Shown: positions 11,572-24,072 of the stretch, in pieces
Layout of the letters: each line of letters begins with the position of its first letter
Numbering within the stretch: position 1 is the first letter of the stretch
Translations under genes and position numbers: made by a program
Origin: Blasia pusilla
Lineage: Eukaryota > Marchantiophyta > Marchantiopsida > Blasiales
DNA: 64,000 nucleotides
Assembly: GCA_050084515.1 (NCBI GenBank)
Contig: CM114272.1
Span: 28,272,001-28,336,000 of the forward strand
Direction of reading: 5' to 3'
Notes under the pieces: model-generated
The model's input: the letters and a program-made list of their open reading frames with translations, nothing else
Told to the model about the DNA's origin: nothing
The model's database searches: none

Positions 11572-12450
11572 GGGACATATATTTTACAAGTTTGGATAGA
11601 TGGTAGAGTATGAGTGGAGCGTCGTGGTTTTCCGAGAATAGAGTTGGTAAAACCTGCTCTTGAAGGGTGGGATATTTTGGAGTCAAACAAACATGATTCT
11701 TACTCAAAGTACAATTGGCATGGTTGCAATAAAACGGACATGGATCGCAAAAGGTGGAGCCCCCACTTATAGTTTATAGTGGAAGGCAAGGCAAGGGTGG
11801 ACGGGGTAATAAGGGGGGAGGGAGTGGAGGTGGGAGGGAGAAGAAACGAGAAAGTGCAGATCATGAAGGCAAGTGGAGGGATGAGAAAGAAGGGAGATAT
11901 GGGGCTCACATGGAAAAGTCCTTCAATAGGACGGATGTCCGTCCGTGGACACCGACTTTTTCCACATGCAACCTTGTTAGTTGGTAGGAGACACATATTT
12001 TACAAGTTTGGATAGATGGTAGAGTATGAGTGGTGTCTCATGTTTTGTTGAAAGTAAAGTTTGTATAACATGACTACAAAAGTTGGGATATTTTGGAGTC
12101 AAACAAAACATAATAGTTTCTTGTTGCAAATTCAAATGGGAGGAAACATATACTTTACGAGTTTGGATAGATGGTAGAGTACGAGTGGTGCCTTATGCTC
12201 CGTTGAGAGCACAATTGGTAAAACATGCCCATGAGGAATTGGGGCACTTTGGAGTCTGAGTAAACGTACATCTTGCTCTAGGTTCAGTTTGGAGGGCATT
12301 TACATTTTACGAGTTTGGGTGGACGGTAGAGTATAAGTGTTGTCTTATGCTTTATTGAGAGCACAAGTGGTAAAACTTGCCCACGTATGTGAAGTTGGGG
12401 CATTTTTGAGTCATTCACGAGCAAATATACGTCTTGCTTTAGATATACAT
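11572..12450 (+). repeat. Four-copy tandem repeat derived from integrase zinc domain
   Basis: Four related units of about 150-155 bp. The conserved mark 'tttggatagatggtagagta' lies at about 11590, 12006 and 12161, with a diverged version at about 12313. The unit matches the single-copy segment of fragment B at 9925-10050: a 'gagtttgggaggatgatagg' block, then 'ccttatgctcc/ctgcctaga', 'gagagca', 'catgccca', 'ttgggtcactt' and 'acatcttgct'. That segment encodes the region just before and including the integrase HHCC zinc domain. Units 2-4 are head to tail. Between units 1 and 2 lies an insertion of about 250 bp (11735-11985) with a purine-rich, G-rich core. No unit is open. Confidence 0.7.
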
Positions 12451-12565
12451 GGTCATGGAATACTATTTTCTTTGTTAATTTATTTTAAAGCACTTTTTCA
12501 GGAATCTTAGTGAAAAGATGATGGAGAATTATTGGAAAAATTGAAGGAATTTTTTAATACTTTTG

Positions 12566-12649
12566 AAGTTTGTAACGGGAGAAAACAATTCAAGAGTATT
12601 ATGTAAAAATACAAAATCCTGTTGAATTTTTTTCTCCCGTTACAAACTT
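12566..12649. repeat. Near-perfect hairpin, 28-bp arms
   Basis: Arms 12566-12593 and 12622-12649 are reverse complements at 27 of 28 positions, with a 28-base loop. The arm begins 'aagtttgtaacgggaga'. This could be a minimal foldback transposon or a source of hairpin RNA. It sits at the boundary where AT-rich transposon DNA returns to GC-richer DNA. Confidence 0.75.
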
Positions 12650-15600
12650 ATTGTTGCGGGACCGGAAAGAGCGCTACTATTCCGCTCTAGGGCCCAGAGT
12701 AAAAGTGATTCAGTTTGTTGTAAATTCAACCTTTGTACCATGGGTTGGCCGCTGTGTCTAGATGCCTGTGTACTTTTGTATTAAGAAAGTCATCTCGTGT
12801 ACTTATACTTATACTTACTGTTGCGCTTACGTCGGATTTATCTTACTGGGAGGTCGCGTGAACTCGGGACAGAGGTTCATTCCATTTCTACAGTGGGGCT
12901 TGGGCTGAGCCTCGGGAAAGAGAACGGGCAGCCTGAAACTTACTCGTGAACTCGTGAGAACGCCCCATTCGGGTTCAAAGTCGGACGCGAGATCACACTG
13001 ATAGATAGAGAAGAATCTCCGGATCTGACATGTGTGGATGGCCGATTCGAAGACCACCTGGGTGACTGGTCGACCGTCTAGCGAGGCTGGAAGATGACGA
13101 CGGCGTCCCCGCTCTGGACGGACAGCCCACACACAGAGCGACGCAGTGCTAATTTGGCTTGGCTTGTGCTGGTGGGTGCCCACAATTGCGCGCTGCACAG
13201 TTGTGTCGCATCCCTCATTAGTGGACACAGTGAAACCCTCTGCTCGAATTTTCGACTTCCGATGCCCTCGAAGGCGAGGGGTGGAGATGCATCGTGGTGT
13301 CAAATACTAGGATGAGTGCAGTTGTGCCGCGGCTAGAGATCGGCCTCCTCCTGGAAAGTTTCTCAGCGGCGCTATGGGGCTGATCGATCGCTAGAGGTAC
13401 GGATATATAATGGCTTGGCGATCGTAGGTAGACCGATCCCTCACTACAGGTGACCAAAAAGGGTTGCAGATTTGGTCCCAGCGGTTTAATCCCGGATTTC
13501 GATTACAGTGATTGAGTCGAAACTTGTTGGGTTGCAGTAATTAAGAGATGGATGTCGATGATTCGCGCTCACCAGGTGCACCAGCGCAAGGACGCCTTCA
13601 CTGGAAAGGTCAGAATAACTGGTCGCATCGTGAATCTTTGATCTGCCGATTGTAGGTCAGAAACTGTTCGATCCGAATGATGTTTTGCATCAGCATTGAT
13701 CACAACAATCCACGCGAAGCGAGAAAAGCGCGCGGATAGCTAATCGAAACTCTTTTGTGAGAAAGCTGTCACCGGGGGAGGGTGGACCCGACTTCTTTCC
13801 TCCAATCCCACACTCCTTAAACGACGAAGCAAAAAGCTGCAATCCCTTCATTGACATCTATACACCGCGAAGATCAATCCTCCCGCGAAACGGGGAATGG
13901 ATTCGGAGACGTCTCTGTTTCTTCACCAATGAGTCAGCGACTCCTGTGCTCTCTCTGTTTCTTTCCCGTGAATTGGTCAGTCCCGAGTGCGACAGACGGG
14001 TCAGCACATATGAGCGAAGCAAGCTGTCCATCAAGCTCAGGAGCACTGCAGAGCTCACGAATTCTGCCGGGTAAGGAAGGCAGCCAGGGAGCCGGGGGGG
14101 CCGGCTACGGTCACGTTTTCATATCATTCACGTACACGGCGATTACGACAGAACAGTTGATCGATTTCGAGAGTCCTCCGATTGCCTCCGGAGTCCTCGA
14201 GTCCAGGCTGATGAGCGAGATCCATTCACAACTCGTAATTACTGGTGAACTCGGTCATACTGTGCTTATACCGCACCGTTCAACAGTTCAACTGTCAGGA
14301 AGGCCCTCGTGGGACAGCAACGGATTCTTCATCGATGGCGATGGCTGTACGTGCAGATAGAATTGAATTGCGGAGGGAGCGAAGGGGGATGAATTGGTTG
14401 GACACATGTGAAGGTTTTGCATCGATCTCAGACTCGAGCACGCGATTCTCCCTTATCTATCAGCACTTGTGAAAATGGGGCGGAGTGGAACACACCACAC
14501 TGCCCTAGGCAAAAGGAGGGAGTACCAAATAATGAACCACCACTAGCAACCTGGGAGGACTATAACATAGGATTTTTAAGGCTACCCTGACCGTGAAATC
14601 GGACGGATAGGTAGTCTTCCCTCGTAATTTCTTTGAACATCCTAATGTAGGAAGCTTTACACAAATCCAACCTCCTCTTGAACAAGTCGTGGTCCAGTGT
14701 AACAATTTGAAGACAGACTACTGAAGAGATCTACTCTAGCTCTAGAAAGAATCCCCTCGGCCCAAAATTCAACCTAATGCCTAAACTGGGACAAATTCCG
14801 AAACTAAATCTGTACAATCCGTCAGTACAGGGACCACGTATGGATTGTAAACAAACTCAACAGGGAAGCTCTTGGGCATTTTTTGAAGTATCCAATCCTT
14901 GACCATGGGGTCGGTTGTCTCCTCTTCGCTGCTCCCAAATCTCTGGCCGAAGCACGAGAAGTTTCTGGTGTAGCTGGTCTCCACCACAAGCTTCGCAGGA
15001 AGCCCGCTCACAACAGCGAGGAGGATGCTCTGACATTGTTCCTCGGAGTCAGGTGCCAGGCGCAGATCATTCAAGCACGTTACAGTTATGACTCTCATCC
15101 GCTTGTCATATTTCCAGTAGCTGTACTCGTCCTTCGCCATGGCCAGAATTATCATCTCTTGGACGTCCACACAGGCATTGGCGTAATTCTGTAGAACGTC
15201 CATCGATCAGCTTCCACTCTTCAAGTCCGTAAGTATTTGAAGCCTATACTGTCCCTGAAGATGAACTTCCACGTTGGCCGATCGCCTTACGGCCTACACC
15301 CACGGTGGCCGATCCTGCTTAGGGCCTCGCGGGCACTTGCTTGAATAACAACGAAGCTCGAGGTGGCATCCACAAACGACACCCAGAAACTCGATTCTTC
15401 CTGTCAGTTGAATTGACCCTGCTGTTGGGTGCTCACCGTAGAACAACCAGAAATTCCCTGAGAGCATGCCTTGAACGAGCGATAGCAGAAAATTCTGATT
15501 GCTGCAATAGATCTAGATCCTCTCTAATCCCTCTGGACTGAAAATCCCGAGCTAAGTACTTGTGCGGTCTTATGAGTGATATTCAATTCCACCGTACGTT

Positions 15601-18600
15601 CTTGCACGAGAGCGATGCTAAAATTGTGAATCTCTCCACTCTGATAATACCAAGCCCTAGAGTCTCCAGTACCTAGATGTCATCAAGAGGGATGGCAATC
15701 TCGTTCCCTGTCATTAGCGGCCAGGCCATCACGATACTCTCAAAACATCTCTAGAAAGTCGCAGACGGTGGCTCCGGGGACATGTGTCCCTCACCGCACC
15801 GTAGCAATAGATCTTCACTTGAGAGTCTCCACAGAGATCCCCAAAGGCGGCGCCCCCAAGCAAGATTTCCTGATCGATACCACCCCAGGATTCGCTCGGG
15901 CGGTCGTTATGTAACGCAGGGGCGGTTCAAGACTGAAACCTTGTGGCAGTTTGGTCAAACACGGTTGACGAGTACGTGAGGTTGCGAGACTGATTTGATT
16001 CCAGAAGGCCTTAATTGGGAGTGGATCTTCCGCTTCCGATGTTCACGGGACACACGTCTATCTGCTCAATTTGTTTGATATAGAAGGCCGCTTAACTCCA
16101 GAACCCTCCGGGCGGTCGATGGCTGGCTCAGAAGTTTATTTGCTATTCGAGGCCGGTGGACGCAGCACCTGCCAGAAATACATATTATGAGAGCTCTTGA
16201 TCAATCGTCCGCCCTACCAGGCCCAATCTGGTGAAGCAGGCGGTGGCGGTGGTGGACGGGCCACTGACTCATCTCAAATCTGTAAAATTGGTACTCTTTG
16301 AATGTAAATCACTCCACCGGTCGACTCGAGGGTGGCTCGCCGCATCAACATCCCTCTTTATCATGTATCGTTTCCGTCCTCGTTATAGTAAAAAAAGGGG
16401 AAATTCTGGGACTTGGAATCCCGACCTCGGCGCAGATTAATCACTCACTGCTCTTTGGAGGCACAGGTTCAAACCGCTTGTCCATCTGAATTGACGAGGG
16501 CTTTCAAGCTGCTTACAAAGCATGTTTACAAGAATCGAACATCTGAGCTGATGATCAACATGTAAGCTTCCTGTCCCCTGCGTGTATATGACACGTTAGA
16601 GAGAGAGAGAGAGGAAATTTGAAGTTGATGAGTGACTAGGGCAGGCGCGTCAGGAGTTGAGTTCTCATGCTCACGGCGGGTCCTGCGGGGACATGAGATA
16701 GAACTCGTTTAATTGAACTTAAGAATCGAAGTTATCCGTGATTTTCACAATTTCATGAGCCCCTTCGAATCCACACATTTATATGTATAATACTATACAT
16801 CGCGACCCCATTACTTTGCCCCACGAAGAACCTCATCAAGTCGGTGGATATGAAAGGACTCCGGCTAATATGATTAATTGACCCCAAAACAGATAACTGA
16901 AACGTAATCAAACCCGACGCTCCCCCCCGCCCCCTGCTGCTTGATCTGAATTGAACAGTCTCCATGACGGGTGACACATCATTCTTAATTGCTAATACAT
17001 GTACAAATACAAAGAAACTGTGGAATTGACCGAGAATGGCCGCGGCCCAGCTGTGCGCATTAAAATTGTTCACTTACAGTAATGGAAACTGTTAAAGCCG
17101 AAAACCGACTGGCAAATAACAGCTGTTCAAAACAATTCTTAAAAGTTTACTGTAAGGACTAGGCGTAGATGGAGCCGTACGTACGTTCAGTATAGTGTTG
17201 CGGTCACTCATGAGTGAATGCACTGTCTCAACCTCAAACTTTTGTTTTTGTTCTCTTTTTGCACTACCTCTGAAACCCTTCAATCTTACGTTCGTCACAT
17301 CCCTAGGCTCACCTGTACATAAAATTGCAATACTCAGCTTGTAATCTTCATGTAAAATATTCAATAGCTGCACTTTCTCTCAAAATTTCGGAGACATTTC
17401 CTTCTCTGGATTTCACACCTGGACAGGTCACAAGTGATGATCTGTGGGACATTTTAAATTAACAAGATGTGTGTAATCTACAGCTTCAGCGGTGGAAGAT
17501 CCAGTTCTGGAGGACGGCGAGGGAAGTTGGCCGAAGCCCTACATATATATTTGCATGTCAGTCCAGAAGCACACACAATCCAACCAAAATGACTCAACAG
17601 GAGGCATTTCCAGAACCGCACCTGCACCGGATGGAGGAATTAACCAATTCTGCAAATCATGATCACATTCAATAAAACTACAATCTAGATGGCATCTAGA
17701 ACTCGATGGACGATATCGATCATGACGGACCCCAACTTTGAAAATATCTGTGGTCGCCTGGACCGGACGTCTTGATGACCATGAACCTGCATCGCCTCCA
17801 CATGAGCGCTAGCGGTCGACCATACCTGAAAAAGAGCACGGGTGATAGATCAATCCCGGCTTCAAGCTAGCGGCACCGCTCTCGTGAGCCTCCTGTAGAG
17901 GATCGATTGCTACGCACTTTCACTTTTTACAAGACGAATGTTTAGCTACGATTTCTCGCGATGAAATCCAACTTCGGAGAGTGGTCGGATAAGAACAGAC
18001 CGCGCTGTTCACGATCGAAATCAAGGCTGCCTCTAACAACTGATTCTGACGGCTTGGTGGATACGGTGCAACTAAATCTCCTGGAGATTCCGATTCCCCA
18101 ACTCCCACTACTGCCTCCTAGTTCGCGCGTGCCAGAGATGCATTATTGAGACGACGCACATTCTTACGACACGACACGACACGGTCCGATGTCTTCCGAG
18201 ATTCCACCATTTGGTATTGCTACGATGAAAAGTGGGACGCACGCACGTCGGCAAGTTGTACACAGGCGGCATTAAATTCGGACATGGGGGTAAACTAAAA
18301 TCCATTCGTCTGAGATATCGACCCGACAGAGAGTTCCTGAGCAACGTCCAATTCAAACATTCGATCACCCACACGAACTGACAGCCCAAGGGTAGACGTG
18401 ATGCTAACCTTGAGGAGGAATCCGAGCGGCGTTGCGATGAAAGCCTCGAGGAAAACGACGGAAGTAGCGGTGCCAACCATCCTGCCCTCCACTCGGCTCG
18501 GATGGCCTTCTGCACCACAGGCGCTACAGTGGTGGCACCCACAGGTAGGCGGGCGGTGGAAGAGAAGCGTGTGCTCTGACAAGAGCAGACCTTCTCTCTC

Positions 18601-19766
18601 CTCAAGTCCCCCGAGTCGCGACTCTCCTTCCGCTCGAAGTGCTACCCCGCGCTTTTGTAATACCGTTCTCCTGCCCGCCTCGATGCCAGTCGGTGCCCGC
18701 ACGTCGACACCTGCATCCCCGTGTGCGTGAGCGTGTGTGCAGTTCGTCTCCAAAACATTGCTGATTCTCGCGGCTCTCGCTGTGAGCGTTTGGAGCTCTG
18801 GACAGCAAATCGCAGTCTCTGTTCACCACCGACTTCTACACACGCAAAGCATCGGAAACGACCGAAGGTATTAATGCGGGCATGGAGCAACTGAACACCG
18901 GACGGCGCGAAAGAGCTCCAATTGTTGAAATTGTTGGCGCATCTGCCAATCTGCGAATCTACCCCTTCGCCATGGACAGACATCCATCCCAGGCTGGCAT
19001 CGCACCGAATCGGGATTCCCACATCGTCGCATTGTAAGAACTCACGCCTGTCAAGTGAGCCTGTCGATTTCTTGCCAACTTTTTTTTATTTTATCTCATC
19101 CGCACTCTCGTTTCCACTTTGATTCGTTATCCACGTTTTTCCCAATACGCATTACGAGGCTATACGAGAGATCGGGAAAATCTACGGGTCGTAATGCAGA
19201 TACTGTACATTTTCACGATTCTACGCATCGGGGAATTCTCCTCTCATCTACTGTAAGATACTTTATTTCTCGATCTCCGTTCCCTACTGCACCGTACGGT
19301 AGCATTTGCCATAGTGACGCCCCGGCATACCAGTCTCCCTTGCCCTCCCATGCTTGGGAGATGGCGGGGTCCTTGTCCTATTTGTTAAGCCCACCTTCTA
19401 AAGTTCTACATCCATCGTGCTGTCCGACAGAACCGGCATTCTTTGCAAGTTTGTAAACAAAGATGCACTTCTATAAAAACGAGTGATAAAAACCAGAAAA
19501 GGAAGAAGGGGGCATTCCCCTTCTTCCTTTTCTAGACAATATCAGCAACAACAAGAGAGCTATGACTACTACTAAGTGGGCCTCTGGCGGGCGTCTCCCA
19601 TGACTGAGCCCCGCCAAAATCCCATTAGCCTGGCACGCTGCAACGTTATGGAGATCCGCTGCCTACAATACAGAATAAAGTTAGCTACAGGACAACCCAT
19701 TTCCAGTGGAGATGATGGGCGAGTCCGTGAACGAAGTCAAACCTCTCCCCATAGCCCCATACATCT
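12650..19766. other. GC-richer DNA, no identified gene
   Basis: Many short overlapping open frames on both strands, as expected by chance at this base composition. Apart from the small candidate at 14781-15203, nothing has a recognisable domain or a consistent exon chain. A short GA run occurs at 16600-16613. Confidence 0.45.
14781..15203 (-). CDS. Hypothetical protein, 140 aa
   Basis: ATG-started open frame with fairly protein-like composition (balanced hydrophobic and charged residues, no low complexity), for example 'MIILAMAKDEYSYWKYDKRMRVI' near residues 18-40 (shortened here) and 'DWILQKMPKSFPVEF' near residues 104-118. I do not recognise the family. It could be a single-exon gene, one exon of a larger gene, or a decayed fragment. 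No signal peptide or membrane segment is evident. The in-frame sequence upstream of the ATG is open for about 16 codons before a stop. Confidence 0.3.
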   Translation of the reverse strand: MDVLQNYANACVDVQEMIILAMAKDEYSYWKYDKRMRVITVTCLNDLRLAPDSEEQCQSILLAVVSGLPAKLVVETSYTRNFSCFGQRFGSSEEETTDPMVKDWILQKMPKSFPVEFVYNPYVVPVLTDCTDLVSEFVPV

Positions 19767-19955
19767 CTATGGCCAGGGGAGAAGACCGTAGATATGTGTC
19801 TTCTTCGCCCGCCGCGCTCGCTCCTTGTAGCATTGGGCTTGACTTGCCTCCAGCGTAGGATCTGTGACTACCACGTCCAAAGTTTGTAAAAGGACGCGGT
19901 TCCCAAACGTGTTTTTCACGGAAGGGCCACCAGCCAGAAAAGTTCCAGTCAGAGT
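19767..19955 (-). CDS. Candidate terminal exon, unknown gene
   Basis: Minus-strand open segment that starts right after a good acceptor (the bases before it read 'gatttaccag') and ends at TAG, 63 codons including the stop. It begins TLTGTFLAGGPSVKNTFGN and ends with a basic stretch 'YKERARRAKKTHIYG'. It joins in phase 0 to the candidate exon ending at 20247, giving a continuous reading '...RRDGLK|TLTGTFLAGG...'. Composition is protein-like but I cannot name the family. It may be a gene fragment. Confidence 0.35.
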   Translation of the reverse strand, partial: TLTGTFLAGGPSVKNTFGNRVLLQTLDVVVTDPTLEASQAQCYKERARRAKKTHIYGLLPWP

Positions 19956-20246
19956 CTGGTAAATCATCGTACCTTAATTACATTGTATCTTCTTCATAAT
20001 TATATTATATCTGAGGATTGAGAATAAATGTGATAGGAAATCTTAGGGAGAAAAATGGATTTTAATGGGAGTTAGTATGGGTTAGGAAGGGTTTTAGTAG
20101 GCTTCCAGGTTAATTTTGTGAGTAAACAGGTGCAAACCTAACTCGGAGACAAACTTTTTGTCCACCGGAAAACTGGATCACTTTTTGAAAACAGAATAGA
20201 CGTATACGCATCCGGTAAAAATCATATTAGAAGAAACTGTCCGAAC

Positions 20247-20440
20247 CTTGAGTCCGTCCCGGCGGATGTCGGGGATAGAAGCGACGTAGGTCGCCAGTCT
20301 GGCCAGACGAAGTCCGTTGTCAGCAGGCGGTGGCATGACGATGGGTTGAGATTGTGGGACGGTGAAGCCGACGACCGTGGAGTGTCGGCCCCGTGAGTGC
20401 CTCTCGATACAGATCGTCGTTCGCCAACTTAGGCTGGAAA
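20247..20440 (-). CDS. Candidate upstream exon, unknown gene
   Basis: Minus-strand segment with protein-like content ('STVVGFTVPQSQPIVMPPP', 'LRLARLATYVASIPDIRRD') ending at a 'CTCAAG|GT' donor. It pairs in phase with the exon at 19955. Near its 5' side another frame ('PKLANDDLYREALTGPTL' after a 'ttttccag' acceptor) looks coding too, so there may be a frameshift at about 20400. This fits a pseudogene or an unidentified gene better than a chance open frame, but the identity is unknown. Confidence 0.3.
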
Positions 20441-22499
20441 ACCTTCAGTAGCCTTGCTTTTCTATCTTCACGACGAAGCTCCAGATGAAGACGGCCTGTT
20501 GCACCAGTTTGGTTCTGAGAACCTAAGCCTCAAGGGGTGATCGATAGATCCAAAACTTAGGCTCCAGGGACTTCATGCGCATCGATCGTTTATGTCTTAA
20601 AGGTATCGACGAATTCAAGCCAAGGAGATCCACTTACGCCATTCATTCTTTCCTCCAATCTTTCTTGATGAGACATCGTTTTCTTGACCTATTAGTGCCT
20701 TCTTCTTTCGCTACATTCTTTCCGCCGCGAAATCGCAAGATTGATCACTACAAGGATCCCAAGTGCTGGACTTGGGAAACTTCCGATCGGGACGATCTAG
20801 ATGTTGCTGCTCGTGCCGGATCGAAGTCGACACTGGAGCTCCTCTTCGCACTCGTTTGACAGATATTGTCCATTCTCAGGCCCTGGAGCAAGCTAGCTAA
20901 GAAGCTAATGACTAGCATCAGTTCCATTTCGTTTCCAGAATGTGGCACCGATTGGCGGTGAGATTTTTGCAGACAGTTTTGCTCGGTGGAATCAGAAATG
21001 GTGGCTGCGAAAGTTCAGAAAGTGGAATTAACTCCGCACGGTTCAAAATGTGGATCTTTAAGGTCTCTCACAAATTCTACCGTCTTAACTGACCAACCCT
21101 TCCAGCTAGTCTCGACGCTTGCTTATTGGAAAGCATCGGAAGTTTCAATGAACCCTTTAGGACTTCGAGTACGGGCCAGCCATCGTCGATAGCCTAAACG
21201 GGTTCAGAATTCGATTCCGGGGCTGGCTAAGTGATGTATGCCGTACAGATCGGGCGGGATCTGTAGAAAAGTATGAGATCACTTTGTGTTTCATGGCGAG
21301 AGCGACAATTCTCGATAAACGAGGTTTTAAATCTGAGAAACATCTCTTGTCAACGGGCAGTTAACACCCCCATGACAGCACATGAGAGGATCTACATCTT
21401 CGTCGGCGAATGAAGCAAGCTGTGCACATCTTAGAGAGGGACTGTTTCATCCCCCGAAAACTGGTGGTTTTGGTGGAGATCATGTTCCTTACTAATGTAC
21501 GCAGACTGTGCAAAGGGGATATTCTTGTTCAGTTAATCAGGCCCCACTGTGCATGACATGATCGCGAGAACGGTCAACGAGCGCCACTGTCCAATGTTCC
21601 GATGGATTGAGATCTTCGAAAAGGATTGTGGTGCACGAGATAACGATCGTTGAGCAAAACTTCAAGCAATCGACTGATCCGGTTCAATTTGACGGAAGCA
21701 GAACGATGCAGCCGTCAGTCAGTCAGTCAGTCGTGCACAACTCTTCTGCTTGCGACTTGAGGTAGCTGTATGACTGACCTGCAATAGCAGGTGTTCACCA
21801 GCAATCGCCTCAGTCCTCCTGACACGACAGAAGAGCTGTGGGAACCACCACAGCAATGAAGGCCATAGGGGTGACGACGAGGAACTGCGCTACCAGAGTG
21901 CCAGATTACCAATCTTGTGCTTTCGTCCACACGGGAACCGTGAGATCTGAGGCGTTCCTGATGACAGAGGAGCGTTGTTCATATCGCTCGTCGTTTCTAC
22001 TTCGTCGGGTTGTGGTTATAATAAGGAGATGATCAGCGGAGCGCACGAAAACCGCGCTCCGCCACAGGTCCGTGCGTTTCAACCGTACTTCGCGTGCAAC
22101 CGAAACTTTTCAAGTGTACATTCAGCGACACCGGATTCCGTACGTGCGTCCACGGAGAGCGTGGCTAGCGACGGCTGTGGGAAAGAACGCAGCGGACGTT
22201 TCGACGGTATTGTTTTAAAATTTGGTTGTTTTATTTCATCCAAATTTTTTACATTTCATCACCTCGACGTTCAATAAAATGAAAATGACCTCCTTAAGAT
22301 ATATCCTTCTCTTTTTCCAAGTAATTTATGTTTCCAAGTCACTATTATGGGAGATCACATCACTTATCTAAAATAGTAAGTTTTTTAATATGGTTCTAAA
22401 TGAACCAAAACGAAAAGAAATTTGCTCTCTCGGGTTTTCCGGGGCCTCATCAGGTCATCCGCGACCAACTGAGCTTGTCCTCCACTACTCACGAAAACG
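20441..22499. other. No recognisable gene
   Basis: GC-moderate sequence with short open frames only. A small (GTCA)n run is at 21715-21735. Composition drops to AT-rich after about 22210, near where the gypsy copy C block begins. Confidence 0.45.
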
Positions 22500-22559
22500 C
22501 TCTACTAGATCTCACTGATCTATCTTAAAAGACGTGACAATGCCTAGGAGATTGAGGCA

Positions 22560-23345
22560 TGACGATTCTACTATGACCCTCACTATGTGTCATGGACGGA
22601 ACTATTCTTTAATGAGGAGGAGGAGGAGTCAAGAGACGCTACTTTCGCTTCCACTAGTGATGTTTTAGGAGAGGTCATTTGCACTGGAGCAATTGCACCA
22701 TCTAGTCGAGTTCGTCCTAAGTTCAACCCCGTGGTTGAGTTCTCCGCTAAGTTGAGGGCGAGGTACCACGGGGTACGGACGGAAAAATTGCGGAGCATCC
22801 ACGATTTCCAGAGGCGCCTGGGTGAGAGTTTGCGTGAGGCTTACACTCGCTTGCGTCGGTTGATCAACGCCACTCAGGGGGTAATAGAAGCTCGTCGATG
22901 AGGATCCCATCGACGAGTCCTGATCAGAGTTCTCGGAGAGTTGGTGATATTATTGGTATGTAGGCACGGAGGGCAATAGGAGAAATGAGTGCAAAAACTC
23001 CTATTGCTGATGCTCAGGAGGAGTATGTGTCGAGTACGATGTTGGGGGCGGCCACGATGATGTACCGTGCTTCGCTAATTTTTGCTTCCGATGTTATGAC
23101 ATTGGGAGGTACGTCTGCCAAGGTGTTCCAACGGGCCACTACACTATATGAGCATGGAGTTGGAGTTCCTAGATCACGGTTAGAGGTGATTGTAGAGGAG
23201 GTAATGGACCTGCCCTTGGAGCGGATGCTCAGGCCGTCTACGTCAGATTCATGGCAAGCTGCGGCTGCTAGGATGGCGGAGATGCCCGCTAGACCCGCGA
23301 TAGAGCGTGCCATGGCTTCTCCTGGTGTTTTTTTTCTCGATAACC
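22560..23345 (+). pseudogene. gag region of gypsy copy C
   Basis: Begins near an ATG-rich stretch after 22545. The most gag-like segment reads 'KLRSIHDFQRRLGESLREAY' (about 22784-22843), a helical motif typical of capsid/gag proteins of plant gypsy elements. A second frame (22985-23345) carries 'TSAKVFQRATTLYEHGVGV' and a long helical region. No CCHC zinc knuckle is visible. Several frame changes interrupt it. Confidence 0.55.
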
Positions 23346-23362
23346 GAAGAGAGGTCTTCTAG

Positions 23363-23700
23363 TTGGTGAGTCTGGTAGGTAGAGCTATTAGTCCGCAACG
23401 CATCTTGTTGGATTCAGGAACGCAACCTCTCATGTTGGGGAAAGCAACATTCAGAGGATTGGGCTTGATGAGAGCTGATGTGGAGCGTTGTCCATTCCAG
23501 ATACAGACATCCTTGGGTGGAGCGAGTACCACACAATATATCACCCGACAGGAAGTCCTGGTGAGGATTCACCCGGACACCCTATAGATGAGTCCGTGGT
23601 GCGAACCAAGGCGATAGTGACCGATGTAGAGTCCTACGACGTCTTGGTTGGTGAAGCAGTGTTTTACTCGATGGGATTTTCCCTGGATTACTAGGAGGAG
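23363..23700 (+). pseudogene. Retropepsin (aspartic protease) of copy C
   Basis: 'RILLDSGTQPLMLGKATFRG' holds the catalytic Asp-Ser-Gly, followed by a frameshift near 23,580 and the C-terminal half 'TDVESYDVLVGEAVFYSMGF'. The latter is in the same frame as the downstream methyltransferase, and the linker stays readable apart from stops. In the family this enzyme cuts the Gag-Pol polyprotein. Confidence 0.75.
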
Positions 23701-24072
23701 TCAGCGTCCTACAGACCATGATGGCAGTCAAGTGATGGGCGCCTTAGCTCATTACCCGTTTGATTAACATGTGCAATGATCAAGCGACGGCCAAGAGAGA
23801 TGGCGACCTTAGCAGCATTTAGCAGTACCATCACTTGGCCTAGTGATTTGATTGAGAGACATGTTAATGCAAAGGATAATCTAGTTCTTGACATTTCTAT
23901 GGAGAGGAGTGTCATGGTAGCCGCATCACTTTGTGGAGGAGAGGTGCCAATTTGAGGCTGAACTGAGGAGCTTTGACGCTTAGCCACTGAGCATGTACAG
24001 ACCGTGTGGAGCAACACGTTTGCAGTAGAGTGTGACGGGTCAGAGGAACCCTAGGTAACCAGGAGTGCTGCT

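Noticed and set aside
12827-13303. 158-codon minus-strand frame
   Set aside because: Composition rich in Arg, Ser and Pro as expected from antisense or random GC-rich DNA; no domain.
16440-16490. Possible tRNA ('ggttcaaaccgc' T-loop-like sequence)
   Set aside because: No A-box at the right distance and no cloverleaf could be formed.
18108-18753. Overlapping open frames on both strands near 18.1-18.7 kb
   Set aside because: Several long frames in the same GC-rich stretch on both strands indicate low stop frequency, not coding.
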